Below, piece by piece: positions 1 through 19,544 of a stretch of 64,000 nt of DNA. The notes under the pieces were generated by a model, which saw only the letters and a list, made by a program, of their open reading frames with translations, ran no database searches and was not told where the DNA came from. Source of the DNA: Crossaster papposus (Eukaryota > Echinodermata > Asteroidea > Velatida > Solasteridae); contig JBAIAA010000882.1 in assembly GCA_037893245.1 (NCBI GenBank), forward strand, positions 1-64,000. The letters run 5' to 3'. A program made the position numbers and the translations under genes. How positions within the stretch are numbered: position 1 is the first letter of the stretch; the number at the start of each line of letters is the position of its first letter.

Positions 1-90
1 GGGGTACAATACACAGTACTACAAAATAGTACTCAAGACCAGTCACACGCTAGTAAGAATACTGCATAATGTAGGCCCTACATAGTTTAC

Positions 91-335
91 TTAACCAGTT
101 CGCGCCGGGATTATTTTAATATCACCGAGTCGAGGTGCGAAATTATTGTAAACAAACTTGATCTGAGGCGGGTTCAGGTCGATGGTACTGGGTGGGAAGC
201 ACACCCATCCATTTCTGGCCTTGCTTTCTGCTGACAGACATTTCCCGGTCTTGCTCGTAACGTGTTTATGCTTCATCCGTATTAAATCTGGGGAAAACTT
301 AGCGTGTATAACTCCTCCAGCGCAAATTGGTTTAA
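91..335 (+). repeat. TTAA-ended MITE, copy A
   Basis: Copy of the window's main MITE family. The left end TTAACCAGTTCGCGCCGG is intact; the right end is decayed (agcgcaaattggtttaa in place of ggcgcgaactggttaa). About 245 bp. Open frames across it on both strands are shadows of the repeat. Confidence 0.8.
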
Positions 336-845
336 AAGGTTCCAACTTCACCCACCAAACTTTAGATTACGTGCACTTTCAGAAAATATTAGAGCGGGCA
401 TTAAAATTAGGGCGGGCTTAAAAAATCAGAACGGGCGGTAGGCCTAATGAAAAACTAAAAATGTATTTTAATTGGCCTTCCTGGCCTAATACGTGTAATT
501 AAAATGACATAGGCTTAGGTTTTTTTTAAATGAAGGCGGCCTAATGAGTAATGTATATTGTTACAATAATTAAAATATAAAAAAGTTAGAGTCAAACATT
601 TTTCAATGAAAAAATATAAATACGATTGAGATGAAATATTTTCAAGTGTCCTTACAATTTAAATATGAATTTCCGAGATGTTGTAATAATTTTTTTATTT
701 TCCCCATTCAATTCGAAAAAAGGAACAACATACAATTACAACAATACAACATAAACGGTCACAATAAGATTGTTGGCGATTCAAAACGAAACCACAAATA
801 ATATTTTTGGAGGACAAAAATGCACTCTGGTCGCGCAGCACTTAC
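336..845. other. AT-rich stretch with no gene seen
   Basis: Low-complexity AT-rich DNA between MITE copy A and the minus-strand signal-peptide exon. If that exon is real, this is its first intron. No splice-bounded exon, RNA gene or clear repeat was recognised. Confidence 0.5.
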
Positions 846-939
846 CTTGTTCGTTATTTATCCCAGTTGCCTGAATTTCAACTTCACTCAAACTTAATCC
901 ACACAGAAGCAAGAATATGAAAGAGTACTTCGTCGCCAT
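846..939 (-). CDS. First coding exon of a secreted or membrane protein (partial gene)
   Basis: Read on the minus strand, an ATG at 939-937 opens 31 codons beginning MATKYSFIFLLLCGLSLS, a typical signal peptide (short polar start, hydrophobic core, small residues near residue 18). The frame continues through ATGINNEQ to a consensus donor (G then gtaagt, with the GT at 845-844). The exon is 94 nt and ends in phase 1, the usual phase for an intron after a signal-peptide exon. The rest of the gene would lie beyond the left edge; no further exon is visible in 1-845. The mature protein cannot be named. A longer in-frame start upstream (near 1041) exists but gives a poor signal peptide. It could be chance, but start, hydrophobic core and donor agree. 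Confidence 0.45.
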
Positions 940-1524
940 TCTGTCGGTAATTTGTTGCCAACACAAAGTGAGAACGAGTTGTTTAACACTTGGAGATATC
1001 ACCCAAAAAATTGTCCCTCCGCCGTGCGTACTCGTACACAAAATAATTATACCGGAAATTCTGCACGCAAAAGTTCATGAAGTTTGTTTGACAAGCAGTG
1101 ATACGGGGATGATTCAGAGCGATGATGGTTGGTACCCCGCGCGTTTGTTTACGGTTGAGTAATCATTAGACTGGTACAAATGTAGTAGGGAATCAGTCAT
1201 CACACTTCCAAGAAACTCCCCTGCGCCTACCCCCCCCCCCCCCCCCCCCCCAAACAAAAAAGAGGGCGGGCTGTAACTATAGCGTGAGGTACCACATTTT
1301 AAAGTTTGGCAGCGCAAATCCCTTCAATTCCCTGAAAATACATGTAAAGAACCAACGATATACGATATACCAACGATATATTTGTCTACCCCTCCTCCTT
1401 TCCCGGGCCCCGCATTTAGTCAGTCCCTCACTATTTTGGGGGATATTTTAAACATTAATTTTTCACCCAAATTCACCCACTCCCCCTTTCCGATTTCGTC
1501 ACCGACAAATGAACATTTGTCACG

Positions 1525-2655
1525 CTTTTACCAAACCAATTTAGTCATGTTATCCTTCGATTTCAACCTTTAGTCCGCACTTTATATAGAATATTCGTCA
1601 TTACAGATCAAATTCGTTCTTCTGCTATTCTGTTGCCGAAACTAAAGCAGCACATATCAAATTCGTCTTTTATCAATCAATTTAAAGTACGTTTTCCTTC
1701 CTCCATTAAATATATAAATTTGTCTGATGCGTGCCATCCTGAGCCACGCAGAGTTTAACGTGAAAAGCGCTGCGTGGCGCTCAGGATGGATGCGTGCTTA
1801 ATTCAAGTTTTTAAACTGAATGATATCGTAACATATTCTCGACCCAAAAGCGTGACCAAACATTGAAACTGATGAATGATTATAATGACTAAAACTAGTT
1901 TGGTAAAAACCCATAACGCTTTTTTTTTTTTCGAGGACGAAATTAAATTTGAGATTCGATGAATTTTGATAGCTTTTTTGTAACGGCACAGGGTAACTAA
2001 GGCAACAAAATTAATGAATTATTCGATAGTTTATTTTTCGCACCGTATTTTTTTCATTCAATTTTAATATTTCATGTTAAAGTTCGTCTTTGGTCGCTCA
2101 TATTCACACTTTCTTGTCCAAATAATTTAATACATTTGCCATACGTTTTAGTGAAAAGAAAAAATCATTTTATTCGTCCGTATAGTTGCCGAACGTGCAA
2201 CTGTTAAAAAAGTTTAATTATTGGTTAAATATTGCCAAACCAGTATTGGGCAGTTGTTATTCTAAATAATTAGGTAATGTTTTATTTTTGTTTGACGGTT
2301 GGGATATTTGCCTTTACCCCATTTAATAAGGCTTTATAGTTCACAATTTTGTTGGTTAATATATAAGTTTAAAATTTTGTAACAAAATCACATACTCTCA
2401 CATTCAATTTATACGTAAAAAAAAATTACATCTTTTTACCAAACCAATTTAGCAATTTACCATTTAATTTCAAATTGTGGGCCCTCTCTTTCATTGTCTC
2501 AGTAATATTCGTCATTTACAGATAAAATCGTCTAAGCTGTTGCGGAAAGGCAGCACTCAGAAATTTGAATTCGCCTGAGTGCCTTCTTATTCCTCCATGG
2601 TGATATCAATCAATTTCAAACTTTTGTCAAACAAAATAAAATGTCTGATGCATGA
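1525..2655. repeat. Diverged direct repeat, about 220 bp units
   Basis: The segment 1525-1740 (starting near taccaaaccaatttag, then atattcgtcatt, then caatcaatttaaa) recurs in the same order at 2430-2655. The copies are diverged, with small indels, and about 690 bases lie between them. The rest of 940-2870 is AT-rich with a 22-base poly-C run at 1230-1251 and no gene that I can support. Confidence 0.55.
1733..1790. repeat. Inverted repeat (hairpin)
   Basis: The arm ccatcctgagccacgcag pairs with ctgcgtggcgctcaggatgg across a loop of about 18 bases, with a two-base bulge. Outside the core, gcgtgc and gcacgc extend the pairing imperfectly. Confidence 0.6.
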
Positions 2656-2873
2656 TTATCACACACATTCACGCATACATTCAAGAAGTTTAATATTGTA
2701 TGTGAGCCAACGTCAAAATCACTTGGCTATGGCTGGAAGTTACACACGGGTCTATGGGAAGTGGCTGCAGCCGCATGTATACCTAGGCGCGTGTGTAATT
2801 TGATGGAGGGTACCACACTGGTACTCTGCAGGTTTCGCAAAAACATATTATATTGAAGTGAACCAGTTACGCA

Positions 2874-2899
2874 CCCTCTTTCGTTCACCACCCGAAAAC
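2874..2899 (+). promoter_or_regulatory. RPS26 transcription start with 5' TOP-like tract
   Basis: A pyrimidine run, CCCTCTTTCG at 2874-2883, begins about 25 bases before the RPS26 start codon. Ribosomal protein mRNAs of animals start at a C followed by such a tract (TOP motif), which puts translation under growth control through mTOR and LARP1. The short 5' UTR fits. The exact start site is inferred. Confidence 0.55.
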
Positions 2900-5079
<2,180 letters not shown>

Positions 5080-5259
5080 ATGTCTCAATAGTCAAATTTG
5101 GACTTGATCACAATAGAAACTCTGGCAACACCACACCACATCAGCATCAACCATTGTTAGAGTGACAAACGGCAGTTGCTTTTTTCATCACAAGATAAGC
5201 CATTCGACATTTAAAATTCTCACTTTTTTGAAATTACAGTCACTACAAAGGGTTTGATG

Positions 5260-5265
5260 AATAAA
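5260..5265 (+). terminator. RPS26 polyadenylation signal
   Basis: An AATAAA hexamer lies 181 bases after the RPS26 stop codon, a usual 3' UTR length for a ribosomal protein gene. Cleavage would fall near 5280-5295. Confidence 0.6.
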
Positions 5266-5400
5266 TGCCAATAGCTCAGTAAATTGCTGCTTGAGTGTTT
5301 CTGTCTCATTCATTATTTTTTTGAAAAAGGGAATGTTTTTTTTTTAAATGTCTACAATCACATCTTTTGTTTTGAATCCGTGAAAAGAAAATTATCGGTA

Positions 5401-5420
5401 TACAGGGCGAGTCAAAAATA
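5401..5420 (+). repeat. Solo end of a mariner-like element
   Basis: TA followed by cagggcgagtcaaaaa matches the terminal inverted repeat of the 447-bp element at 55915-56361. No partner end was found nearby, so it is a fragment. Confidence 0.35.
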
Positions 5421-5634
5421 GCATGAGTTTATTATTTCCCCCCTGTAAAATGCAAATAAATTTGACACAGCAATGGACCAGGAATCTCCAAGGATGTTCT
5501 GTGGTTTACGCGGAAACTTATCTGCTCTTGGTATTCACATCCAGGTAACATTCAAGACTAGTCAAATGAAATACACCAAGGGTGTAATACCCACCAAACA
5601 CCTGATTATTTCCGGTATATAAATACATGTACAG

Positions 5635-5761
5635 TGTTGTAGGTCTCAAGGCTGGTTGGTCTCGTGTACTCTGTGGCTTTGGCACCTTGTAGTCTGGATA
5701 ATTTAGCAGGTCTCGAGACCAGCCAAAATATCGAGATCACATGGTAACGAGACCTACAACA
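5635..5761. repeat. Short foldback element with 13-bp perfect terminal repeats
   Basis: The ends tgttgtaggtctc and gagacctacaaca are exact inverted copies bounding 127 bp. The interior holds further ggtctcgagacc and gtctcg motifs. It looks like a small non-autonomous DNA element. Confidence 0.5.
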
Positions 5762-6199
5762 TAAAAAAACGGTTGTCTCATAACGTAGTTTTATGCACAA
5801 ACAATTTACATACGAAAGTACTTTTACACAAAATAAGTGTACAATTTGTAAAACAATACTAGAGAAACGTCCCAGAATAAACTCTTAAAATATTAAATTA
5901 TTAAACCATAGATTGACTACTACTTGAATGTAGAAGTTATTTTTATGTCGAAATTGTCAACATTTGCTCCAATCAGAAAAAAAAAGATTTCACATCGGAA
6001 CAAATACGAACAATTGATGGGTTCTTTTTTTTTAAATGCATCGTTTTAACATGCATTTTGTTTTCGGCAAAAACATAATTATAAACATTGTGAATGAGGG
6101 CAAAAAGGGGTATGGGGTTACCCAAGTTTTTAACATTTTTTGTCTGATTTAGGGCCAATGTCGTACGACAAAATAACTCCTAATCTAAAACGAAATAAT

Positions 6200-6310
6200 C
6201 ATGCTTGTGTGTCCCTCTTATGTTTGTTTGATGTACACAGTCATTTGTCTCGGAAGATATTTTTAAAGATTAAAATAATATTAGGCCCTCTTAACTTATT
6301 TGATTAAAAA
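6200..6310 (+). repeat. LINE 3' UTR fragment (gtccc...acacag family)
   Basis: The stretch gtgtgtccctcttatg, tgtttgtttgatgtacacag, then ttaggccctcttaacttatttgatt is shared with 13175-13290 and 26200-26310. The last of these lies in the 3' UTR of a recognisable LINE remnant, so this is probably a decayed LINE tail. Confidence 0.5.
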
Positions 6311-6373
6311 AAATCACTGTAAAGATAGACTAGCGCCCTCTGCAAACGGTATGCAGTTAATTTTGCGGATTTA

Positions 6374-6673
6374 TGACGTCATCGTTATTATTCTGGTTCC
6401 GAGTACCCGTTCAATTCATGCAGATATTTCGAGTGATAGTCTGTAGCTAGACTTTATTTAGTCGGGTTGCTTATGCGCTGCTATTGGAAAATACTCACAA
6501 TTCTACACGGCGTCTGGGTGTTTACAGGTTGCCACAAACGATTTATCTCCGGCAAATGACACTTGACAGAATGTTTTGAAGAAAAAATGGAAATCGTTTT
6601 AATTTACTTTGCCGTTTTGAAATTTCTGGATTCATCTTCTGCCCACAGCACAACAAAGAAACAGTGAAGCTAG
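6374..6673 (+). promoter_or_regulatory. Possible promoter and non-coding first exon of STK33
   Basis: A perfect CRE-type TGACGTCA (6374-6381) is followed about 300 bases later by a strong donor, ctag then gtaagc, with the GT at 6674. STK33's first coding exon has a plausible acceptor (ttttttccag, ending 12734) 70 bases before its ATG, so a separate 5' UTR exon is expected upstream and this is the best candidate I see. The interval also holds a 26-codon ORF (6588-6668) that begins like a signal peptide but stops just before the donor. The link to STK33 is inference. Confidence 0.25.
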
Positions 6674-6788
6674 GTAAGCTGGTTCACATTAGCCTTATTT
6701 TGATGTCCCATTGTTTCGCTACACTGTTAAGTGCAAAGTCAAAAGAAGGGGAAAGTTTGAGGGTTATAAACGCGTGTTGCTATGGTGG

Positions 6789-6886
6789 TTGCTATGGACG
6801 GCTCGCCCCTTCGTGATGTCATGCCGACGGCGAGATATTCTCGTGGTCAGCATGACGTCACGGAGGGGCGAGCCGTTCATGGCAAA
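6789..6886. repeat. 98-bp near-perfect palindrome
   Basis: The whole segment reads almost the same on both strands. Outer arms are ttgctatggacggctcgcccc and the complement of ggggcgagccgttcatggcaa. Inner arms carry gtgatgtcatgc and gcatgacgtcac, so two CRE-like sites face each other. Even the central 26 bases are roughly self-complementary. Confidence 0.75.
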
Positions 6887-6889
6887 ATG

Positions 6890-8100
6890 CTTTAAACTTG
6901 AACTTAACCCTGATATTTGTCCCTTTGCGCTTAGCCTTAGTGCATAAACAATGGGAAGATAAACGAGTTTCCCGGATGTCCGACTGCGAGAATATTGGCG
7001 TAGCCGTAGCCATAGGTCTAGACCTAATCTAAGGTCCGAGTAACTACGACCCTAGCAATAGCATGATGACATGTGGAGTTTCGGGCTGCCGGGACTAGTT
7101 CCTCCTGCGCTATCGTTAAGGCCTTACAACATTTTCCAGCTTGAATCAAATCGAATCAAGCAGACTTTTGTTTTGGATAAAGTATTCATTTAAAGAGTAC
7201 CATACACGGCACTTTTTTCCAATACAGTAAAAGTTCTCATCCGGCGATTCCCTCCTTTTTTTTCCTCCATTTCCGACTTCTTCCATCTTTTCTCTGTCTT
7301 TCAATTTCACATAATTCGTTCTCAGTTATTTAATCATTCATGTGTCTTCGTTTTGGAACCTGCGCCGTCCTGAAGACTTCAGAGAGATTTCACAGCAGAT
7401 TTGAAATTTAAACGTCATATTGAATGAAGACGAGGTCTAGAAAGATCAAATGAATATTTAAATATTTAAATATTCAGGTTGAAAGTACGTGTATTCTGAG
7501 GGGGTTCCAGTATTACATGTATCTTATTGGTTGCAACTTTTGTTAATTTTTTTAACACCTAAGCCAAAGTTTTGTTTGTCCTACCCAAAGAAAATTGTTC
7601 TTGTTCTTGTAAAGAAAATTGTATGGTAGTTAATGATGTTTTGTTTTCTTTTTTGTTTAGTTCTGAAGATCCAAGAAGACGAAATTTGCAACTCACAGAG
7701 AGAAAAATATATTATTTTTGAAGATTTGAAGCATTAAATGAACTTTTGTGACAATAATTTTCCTGTAGAATGTATTTTCATGATTAATAATAGTACGAAT
7801 GATTTACTTTTTTTATGGACATTTCAGATAACTCAGAAATATTAGCCCATCTGCCTACCAAATTCGAAGCAGACGACATTCGTCTTTTGCAACCTGAGAC
7901 TAAACAATACTGGGCATTTTTTTCCTCTAATATTTAGAATATCTAACCAACCCCTCTGGGGTCCAATACTGTGACACCTGACCTACATTTGTACTTACCG
8001 TGCAAGTAGTTTATGTAATCGCTCTTTGCGATAGAAGGCATTAACCCTAACCCCCTAGGCCTTACTTTGGGCTAAAGAACTGCGTACTACAGAATACTAC
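6890..8100. other. Non-coding stretch with an AT palindrome
   Basis: No exon was recognised. A perfect 26-bp palindrome of tgaatatttaaat and its complement lies at 7451-7476. A 45-bp segment around aacctgagactaaacaatac (7888-7934) recurs at 8800-8842. Confidence 0.45.
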
Positions 8101-8102
8101 TT

Positions 8103-8357
8103 AGTATTTTGTAGCATTGGGTCTCTCTGTGACTGATGATTGGGTGTGTACTGACAGAGTACAGATACTGCCAACTACAAAATAATAATAGTGGCAATAC
8201 AGGTCAGTAATACTTACCTGGCAAAAAATGCAGTAGTCCAGCCTTGACCCATTGTGTCCCAAGTGACATTTTTTGCTGTAGAGTTTAGAACACCTTACAC
8301 AGCATACATGGGCCATGCACACTCAGCAAGCAGAGGGACCCAATGCTAAAAAGTACT
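8103..8357. repeat. Foldback/MITE-like element, about 255 bp
   Basis: The arm agtattttgtagcattggg at 8103-8128 is the inverted copy of 8332-8357 (cccaatgctaaaaagtact) with two or three mismatches. Flanks on both sides, to about 8600, are rich in short tactac/gtagta motifs; the same motifs occur at positions 1-70 of the window. Confidence 0.55.
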
Positions 8358-9490
8358 ACAAGTGCAATAAGGGGTGAAGTACCAAATACTAAAAATTACT
8401 ACAGGCATTGCACACAAGTCAGTGAGAGTACTGCATACTACTTTTTACTACTACTAGTAAAAAGTAGCATTAGGTAGGGTTAGGGTTAAAGAATGTGTGC
8501 TGAATTAACCCTAACGTCACTTAATACTACAAAGAATCATTTGAGTAAACTGTAGTATGTAGTACTGACCTATGATAATTGTGTAGTATGTTATACTACA
8601 GTTTACTGTAAACCAAAGGAATGCCTAGGATGTTAGGGTTAAAAAATATATACATTGTACATGTATATCTTATGTCATCATAGAGAAATAGGCCCTTTTT
8701 CTTGGTCATATACATGTATATGTAACAGCAGTCCTTGAAAAAGGCACACCTGGATTTTTCTAGGCATGTAAATTTTCAAGGCGTGTAATTCTGTGGTCCA
8801 ACCTGAAACTAAACAATACTTGGCTTTTTTTTTCTAATATTTGTTTTGGTTTAGTTTACAGTCCAGCCATTTTCTCTTCAATGAAATACATTTTGTCACA
8901 AATTATGAAGTATAATTAATGCCGTAAATGTATGCCGAGGTGTGTGGTACAGTGGGATTCAGGCGTGCGATTATTAGCACTTCTCAGGAAGCTTTTAGGC
9001 ATGCGATAGTGTGGGAGAGCGATCGCACGCCTTTAAATCGAGACTGTAACGGGAACACAAAAATGGACCCCTAATTTATAGACAGTACATGAACAAGGTG
9101 AAACTACTACTACTACTACTCGGTCGCCCACAGGCGGGCTGAAAGGACACATATAACATTTACAGTAATCCTATTTTCAGTATTTCCTCTCTTTCTACAT
9201 ACATATATGTACATGGGACTTCAGCTGGCACAAATGCTGGCATGCTTTAGTGTGCCCACACTCTCTGTCATGGTGTGGTTCATCGCTATGGCAACATGTC
9301 ACACAAGCTTTGCTTTTATCCTTGTCTCGTAGCTGTAGGGTTTTCTCATGTTGGGCTAATTGTGGCTGAACTCTAGCTGTGAAGTTTGTAGGTTGTCATG
9401 GTTGTTAATCTTATGTTATGTATTAATACTGTGCACATTGTTGCACACATCGTGTATATAATCCCAGCACTAGTTCCTGTCGGACTTAGA

Positions 9491-10820
9491 GTACCGTAAA
9501 ACGAGGTGAATAGGAACACAGAGGTGAATAGGGACAAAAAGCAGAAAAGTTTTTTGATTTTTTTTCTTTTCTAAGTAATAATGCAGATCCTTTTCATTTC
9601 TTCTATTTATGTACAATAGGCCTAAAGCTGTCCAACCATGGCTCACAAGACGGGAAACAACTAACTCCTACCCCTGCATGGAAGAAATTCCGACGTCTTT
9701 AAATATGTCTCAAATCGCGATGTGGTCAAAACTTTGCATCTATCTTCGGACCCACTAGAGATAACCATCAGATTTCACATCCAAGACCTCACAAATATTG
9801 TCTTGCATGTGAAGTTGGAGAAGAAAATCATTTGCATTAGTCCTTATATTTTTTTTTCATTTTCTTTTTTATTTTCAGATTTTTGCTTAACAAGCGGGGC
9901 GAATAGGGACAGATTTATATACAGATTTATATAGAGATTGACATCTGTGGTATGATTCTACAGGGCATAGAATCACTTGCCATCGGAGAGACTCAGTCCG
10001 CCTCAGCCGGGAGAAAGTTTGGATAAATCGTCTTAGGACTATTCAATCACGTGGGCTCAACATCCAACTAGGAAATGATTAACTTCTATTTTGTTCCCCA
10101 ATTTGTCATCTGTTTCAGATTTTTTCCTTGCCAGGAGTTTGTTTGTTCTCACTCCTTTGGTTTTTCCCTAACCCCCCCCGTTACTCCTATTCATACCTTT
10201 TTGTTAGTTAACTTATTTGTATATTTCAGGTCATTCCAGCCAGTAAGCAGTTTGCAGCAGTTTTAATTTTATTCATTATATTTTTTTGTTACTTTTGTTA
10301 AAACCATTGTGCCAAAGTACCAAAGTCAGAAGTACAGAGCTGAGTTGATTTTCTATTATTTTTACCTTTAAAACCATTGTGCCAACATTCCAAAGCCAGA
10401 AGTATACTACAAAAGCTACTATAAAGTACAAAGAAGTTTTGTATTCTTTTATAAATTTATAAAGGTGGATCTTTACCATTAAAAGTTCTTATAAATTGTT
10501 AAAATGCTTCTGCAGGCATTGTGTTGTTTTTAAAAAACACCTTGGAGTCCCTATCCCCCCCTGCTAGGGGTAGACTAGGAGCAGTGACAGTGTTTCATAC
10601 TTTGTTCCTAATCACCCCCGAGTCGGGGTGAATAGGAACAGACAAATAAAAAAAAATATAAAATTAATCCAACACTGCTGAGATTTCTTCTTGCTGTCAA
10701 TGCAAAGTCAACATGAGTGGACAGTAAATAGCACAAGAATCTTTGCCACTGGCCGTGTGGTTAAAACGGTGCACTGCTTTAACTGCTAAAAGTGTCCCTA
10801 TTCACCCCGTTTTACGGTAC
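9491..10820. mobile_element. Non-autonomous DNA transposon, 1.33 kb, with gtaccgtaaaacg ends
   Basis: The left end gtaccgtaaaacgaggtgaa, continuing taggaac, is inverted at the right end as gtccctattcaccccgttttacggtac. The gaataggga motif that forms the inner part of the end recurs inside at 9525-9535, 9893-9912 and 10616-10632. Two direct copies of an aaaccattgtgcc segment lie at 10299-10345 and 10370-10410. No transposase frame is visible, so it must be mobilised in trans or is dead. The superfamily is not assigned. Confidence 0.65.
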
Positions 10821-12120
10821 TGGTAATGTTTGCCGGTAATTGTACCTCACTGTGCCACAAAATGATGGAGTAATCGTGGCTGGAATTTTCAATTGTTGTG
10901 CCACCAAAGCATGTAAGGTTGCACAAATTAATTTGTGTTTTTGCACAAAGAAAAGTAATGTGTCGTATCAACAATAGACCATTCTCCTTGTTCAGTAAAG
11001 TTGCTGTAACAATGCTATTTTCGGGGTAGCAACACCAGCAACATTTGAAGTACATTTATTGAAGTACTCGAATATTTAATATTAAAAAAAGTAATTTGTT
11101 ATTCCCCTTTTGTTTAAGGTACCAAAATGATGTACATATAGTAGTGTTCTCTTAATACAGAGTATGGCCTTTTTTTTTTTTTTTATAATATTTATTTTAT
11201 TGATTATTAAAAATTGCCAAAGATCAGACATTCCACCCTACTTGTTTATTTTATCTGCACAAATGGCTCCAGAAATAGACAATTAGCAGGGCACCTGTGA
11301 CTGATTTGTGTACCGTGAATCGGTGTCGTCTGTGTTGGTGCAGCTGTGATCAACAAAACAAGCAACACGGAACTAGTATTTTGGCACAGTGCTGTACATA
11401 TAATCCTGAATCAGATTTTGAAAGCCAAACTTTGCAAGAACTTGCGTGTAAGGTGCAGTAAATAATACAGTCTATTTGGTGTTTTTGTAATTCTAATCTT
11501 CCAGATCCGGTTTTGTTCCCATTAGGATTTACATTCTTGTCTTGCTCGGTGAACCGTAACTGAACTTGAATTGGTGAAAGCTATGAATTCTTAAGTTTTA
11601 CATTGTGTGTTCCATGCAGTGTTTCCATGAATCAACTCTACATAAATTCCTCAATGCCAGACTTAATGTTTTTTTTTTTAAAGTATTGGTCTGTATGCCT
11701 CAAACCGCATACATTGGCTGACAAAGAGCTTTGCAGATTTGTACACATCAGCAAATTTAAGTCTCCTAGCCAAAATGCCAAGCTACCCAAATCCTACCAG
11801 ACCATTTGATGCCTATTGACAAAATACTGATGGGGGATAAAAACCAACAACGGTAGTCCACCAGCGCTGCATTATTGGGCCTGTTTGTCTGCCCTAAATG
11901 CTTTGTCTGTTATTTATTGTGTTTTAACACTAGGACCACTCACTGGAGATTGTTTGGCTGTCTTTTGCAGCCTTCGTTGTCCTGTCATTAAGTACTAGTA
12001 TAATAATAGTAAACACTCATTGCAGCCCTCAACTCAATCCAGCCTTCCACTCAGTCCAGCCCCTACTGTCAGCATCAGGTAGCTATTGACATGGTGCCGG
12101 CAGCAGAGCCACTTGATCCA
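10821..12120. other. Non-coding stretch upstream of STK33
   Basis: AT-rich DNA with no recognised exon, RNA gene or long repeat. Open frames here are short and lack splice or start context. Confidence 0.45.
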
Positions 12121-12640
12121 ATTTATTTATTTATTCCATTTCTGTACCCAAGGTGTGCACAAACAGTTTAAAAACTGGTTTTCATTGGGGCCCTGCATAC
12201 ATCATTAAATAAAATAACTTGCATATAAATACAACATTTACACAAAATCACATACATAAATATTTACAGATGTACAAGGATGTTTACAGGAATACAAAAC
12301 ATTGATACACATTCTGATTTACGAGATGGGCGAAAACCCGCAAAAAAACAAAACCCTTTTGGGAGGAAAAAACAGAAGGGGAAATTCCCATCCGGCTCCA
12401 AATTATAGTGTCAACCAAGTTATGACTCTGTTGATCAGGGCAATTGGCATAATATCTAACGGATGACATGTCGTAGCTCCGATTGAAATGTGCTTAAGGA
12501 GTCCAATGTTCGCAGTTCGGGCAGATTATTCCAAATATTTGCACCACAAGCACTCACAGCGAAACTTGTGGCGTAGCACTCTTTTTTAGAGAAAGGAACT
12601 TTCAGTGCTGTGTGGGTTGATTTCCTTGTTTTGGAATAAC
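12121..12640 (-). pseudogene. 5'-truncated LINE: reverse transcriptase C-terminus and 3' UTR
   Basis: Read on the minus strand, the top of the segment encodes the typical tail of a CR1/Jockey-type RT protein: YATSFAVSACGANIWNNLP, then a short ...LDSLSTFQSEL stretch, then a stop near 12456. A 3' UTR of about 330 bases follows, ending in a (taaa)n-like tract at 12121-12135. A related copy lies on the + strand at 25680-26460. It sits about 100 bases upstream of the STK33 acceptor. Confidence 0.7.
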
Positions 12641-12765
12641 TGTAAGTGGTGTGAAAAATGGCATCACACTAAAATTCAGAATGATACGCATTCTTGTATT
12701 ATTCAAATTATTTTATTTTAACGATTTTTTCCAGGATTTTTGTAATGGTGTAAAGTACACATTGA

Positions 12766-19454
<6,689 letters not shown>

Positions 19455-19544
19455 GGCAATCTCCAGAAAACTACCATATGAACTTGCTTCAGCAGATCCC
19501 TGCAAATTCATCATCCAGGGGTCAGGTGTTTTTATATATCAAAC

